A stretch of DNA of 6,420 nucleotides, taken from contig JAICSL010000104.1 of assembly GCA_025936955.1 (NCBI GenBank), forward strand, positions 1-6,420. Reading direction: 5' to 3'. Numbering within the stretch: position 1 is the stretch's first letter; the number at the start of each line of letters is the position of its first letter. This DNA comes from Nitrososphaeraceae archaeon (GTDB taxonomy: Archaea; Thermoproteota; Nitrososphaeria; Nitrososphaerales; Nitrososphaeraceae). A program made the translations under genes and the position numbers. Shown in pieces: positions 4,477-6,420 of this stretch. The notes under the pieces are model-generated. The model had not been told where the DNA came from. It searched no databases and saw only the letters and a program-made list of their open reading frames with translations.

Positions 4477-4904
4477 ATAATCTACTATACTCATTATCTT
4501 TAATAACATGATTCTATAACACGCATATTCAACCAAAACTTCCAATAATAGTACTTATTGTTTGTGATAGGAGCATTCACAACGGCAGTAGCATTACATA
4601 AGCAACGATAACACCATATTCAATTCAAAAAACAAAGGACATGCAATTGCTAGTGGATTTTATACAACGGCAGCAAAACGAAAGTAATACTATAACCTTC
4701 GGATTCGCATGGGCCTAGAGTTCGTTCGTTCTCTTCACCTGTGTATACTGGTAAAGTTACATCTAATTAAGAATGTAGCAGTCGATATTCTACCACAGAT
4801 AATTTTTCATCTCATTTACCAACATTAAATCAACAACGGTCTCAATATTAAAGATCCAACAAAACCAGAAAAAGTAAAATCTTCCTTTATGTAATGTAGT
4901 TTAG
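4477..4904. other. AT-rich intergenic spacer before the flap endonuclease gene
   Basis: No gene is supported on either strand. It has an exact 10-nt direct repeat ACAACGGCAG (4579-4588 and 4664-4673, 85 nt apart) within a longer imperfect match. Short frames around both copies read like coding fragments (for example GAFTTAVALHKQR and GFYTTAAKRK before stops) but have no good starts and may be decayed sequence or chance. Near the right end TTTATGTAATG (4886-4896) could belong to the promoter of the flap endonuclease gene, although it is closer to the ATG than usual. Confidence 0.45.
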
Positions 4905-5939
4905 ATGGGAGTAGACCTAAAACCAATTATAACGCATTCTAATATCACAATATCTGAATTATCAGGAAAAATGGTCGCAGTGGATGCCTACAATGCGATC
5001 TATCAATTTCTCGCAACAATTCGTGGACCGACTGGAGAATTGCTTGCAAATAGCAATGGAGATATAACAAGTCATTTGAGCGGTTTATTCTACCGCAATA
5101 CCAATTTATTGATAGAAAATTTAAAACTTGTTTATGTTTTTGATGGGAAACCTCATCTACTGAAATCAAAAGAAATTGAACGCAGACATTCTGTAAAACA
5201 GAAAGCACATGAAAAATACCAAGAAGCAATTGTTGATGGCAGATTTGAAGATGCACGAAAATATAGTCAAGCAACATCTATTTTGACAGACAAAATGATA
5301 GAAGAGTCAAAAAAGATACTAACTCTTCTTGGAATCCCTTATGTGCAGGCGCCCTCTGATGGAGAAGCTGTAGCTGCGCATTTGACAAAGATCGATAGAG
5401 TATTTACCTGTGCAAGCCAAGATTATGACTCGATATTATTTGGTGCTAAAAGGTTAATACGTAATCTTACGATTAGCGGAAAGAGAAAAATTCCCAATAG
5501 AAATATGTACATGGACGTTGAACCAGAAATTATTGATTTCCAACATATTCTTGATCAAACTAGATTGACCCATGAACAATTAGTAGATGTAGGAATTTTA
5601 ATTGGTACTGATTTTAATCCTGGTGGATTCGTAGGCATAGGACCTAAAACTGCTTTAAAGTTAATACATGAACATGGCAAGCTAGAAAATATCAAAAAAA
5701 TTGAAGGTTTTTTATCGAATATACCATATCAAGAAATACGCAATATATTTCTAAATCCAGAAGTTCCAAACCTTAATGATAATGACAAAATACGATTCAC
5801 TGAACTAGATTACGAGGGTATTATCAATTTTCTTTGTAGTGAAAAAAATTTTTCAACTGATCGTGTAACCGGAACTCTTGAAAAGCTGCGAAAATCAATT
5901 GCAAATAGAAACCAATCGCTTGAAAAATGGTTCGGTTAA
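4905..5939 (+). CDS. fen: flap endonuclease 1 (FEN1)
   Basis: This is a structure-specific 5' nuclease that removes 5' flaps during Okazaki-fragment maturation and long-patch repair, working on the PCNA clamp. At 344 aa it has normal archaeal FEN1 length. The N-region begins MGVDLKPII and carries metal ligands Asp27 (VDAYNAIYQF) and Asp80 (YVFDGKP). The I-region has APSDGEAVAA with Asp152 and Glu154, Asp173/Asp175 in SQDYD, and Asp236 in LIGTDFNPGG. The helix-hairpin-helix GFVGIGPKTALKLI (241-254) binds the duplex. The C-terminus NQSLEKWF (336-343) is a PCNA-interacting-protein box with Asn in place of the usual first Gln. Most family members have Glu where this has Asp152, a conservative change at a metal ligand. 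The start matches the conserved MGVD, whose Gly becomes part of the active site. It is convergent with the ThyX-like gene, with 3 nt between stops. Confidence 0.97.
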   Translation: MGVDLKPIITHSNITISELSGKMVAVDAYNAIYQFLATIRGPTGELLANSNGDITSHLSGLFYRNTNLLIENLKLVYVFDGKPHLLKSKEIERRHSVKQKAHEKYQEAIVDGRFEDARKYSQATSILTDKMIEESKKILTLLGIPYVQAPSDGEAVAAHLTKIDRVFTCASQDYDSILFGAKRLIRNLTISGKRKIPNRNMYMDVEPEIIDFQHILDQTRLTHEQLVDVGILIGTDFNPGGFVGIGPKTALKLIHEHGKLENIKKIEGFLSNIPYQEIRNIFLNPEVPNLNDNDKIRFTELDYEGIINFLCSEKNFSTDRVTGTLEKLRKSIANRNQSLEKWFG

Positions 5940-5942
5940 TCC

Positions 5943-6420
5943 TCAACCTAATTCCTGCTTTTTCTTTTCTTTATTTTTCTCAGCATCGAGTCGTCCTAAG
6001 TCATAGGTGTTTAGATCTACAAATTTTATTCCGTCAGCCAGTACCGGATGAAGATTTCTTATAGAGATATACATTTTCTGACATACTTCACGATAATCAT
6101 TGTGTCCCGAAGGGTTTGTCCTTAATTCAATCATATGGCATGCTTCACGTAGATTAAGCTTAATGAAATAAGGGTACCGATACGCAAAATTAACTACATA
6201 TTGTGCTTCTTCAGGCATATTCTTTGAAATCATCTCATAGACTTCATTGCATTTATACATACAATCTTTGAAATCTTTGGTAATACCGATATCAATAATC
6301 TCTTTAGGAATATCATAACCATGCCTAGTTGAGAGCAACTGTCTTTCCATAGTAAGAATTCTATGACGATGTAAGTCACGAAATATACCAAAGTTTGTAA
6401 ACATTTCAAAGATGTAGTCT
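5943..6420 (-). CDS. ThyX-like protein (FAD-dependent thymidylate synthase family), 3' part
   Basis: ThyX enzymes methylate dUMP to dTMP with FAD, NADPH and methylene-tetrahydrofolate. The visible 159 codons end with TGA at 5943-5945. The frame is still open at the window edge (DYIFE before the first Met), so the ATG at 6404 is almost surely internal and the gene continues beyond 6420. Near the start of the visible part, FRDLHRHRILTMERQLLSTRHGY corresponds to the ThyX motif (RHR-X7-S), but the position of the motif Ser is Leu, with a Ser two residues later. Further on, LREACHMIELRTNPSGHNDYREVCQKMY matches the C-terminal ThyX helix region that helps bind dUMP and FAD. The tail is Lys/Glu-rich. 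This divergent form is known to me from longer proteins that carry two ThyX-like domains; the missing part would decide. It could be an inactive or specialised paralogue. Confidence 0.8.
   Translation of the reverse strand, partial: DYIFEMFTNFGIFRDLHRHRILTMERQLLSTRHGYDIPKEIIDIGITKDFKDCMYKCNEVYEMISKNMPEEAQYVVNFAYRYPYFIKLNLREACHMIELRTNPSGHNDYREVCQKMYISIRNLHPVLADGIKFVDLNTYDLGRLDAEKNKEKKKQELG
5959..5980 (+). terminator. U-rich terminator of the flap endonuclease gene
   Basis: Starting 20 nt after the FEN1 stop, the plus strand has T runs of 5, 4, 2 and 5 broken by single C or A residues. This is a good archaeal oligo-U terminator without a hairpin. The same bases read on the other strand encode the Lys-rich tail (EKNKEKKKQ) of the ThyX-like protein. 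Confidence 0.55.

Noticed and set aside
4945..5277. Minus-strand 110-codon open frame within the flap endonuclease gene
   Set aside because: It is fully inside FEN1, which is supported by many conserved motifs; composition (Leu/His/Gln-rich) is that of an antisense shadow.

Overview
The window looks like chromosomal DNA of an AT-rich archaeon, most likely an ammonia-oxidising thaumarchaeon (Nitrososphaerota) of the low-GC, low-coding-density Nitrosocosmicus type. The archaeal signs are a FEN1-type flap endonuclease with a C-terminal PCNA-binding tail, a DUF5679-like mini zinc protein, several other tiny CxxC proteins, and TATA-like boxes placed for leaderless or short-leader transcripts. The species is an inference; nothing here fixes it.

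Layout: positions 1-452 hold a possible 3' end of a zinc-ribbon gene (2-94, +) and AT-rich spacer. From 453 to 2421 runs a leftward cluster, in transcription order a 45-aa DUF5679-like protein, an ABC-type ATPase and its ABC-2 permease; the last two overlap by 14 nt and together form a DrrAB-like exporter. A 66-aa Cys/His-rich protein (2874-3074, -) follows, separated from the cluster by a spacer that contains a strong 50-nt hairpin.

The centre (3075-4904) is mostly non-coding. It contains a GC-rich island with folding potential (3267-3339) and two rightward zinc-ribbon genes (153 aa, then a 41-aa gene at 4189-4314 that is easy to miss). These two genes are framed by a repeated motif of the form TGTTAAsTT..GGrTGATA. 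Two copies lie left of the pair, 37 nt apart, and two lie inverted on the right, also exactly 37 nt apart. A fifth copy directly after the second gene pairs with one of the inverted copies to give a long stem around about 80 nt of hairpin-rich sequence. This framed unit of about 0.88 kb is the most unusual feature of the window. It could be a non-autonomous mobile unit, a pair of composite regulator-binding sites, or a structured RNA locus.

The right end carries FEN1 (4905-5939, +), convergent with a separation of 3 nt to the 3' part of a ThyX-like gene (5943 to beyond 6420, -) whose ThyX motif is altered. FEN1 (flap removal in lagging-strand synthesis and repair) and ThyX (dTMP supply) both serve DNA synthesis, but they are on opposite strands and need not be co-regulated.
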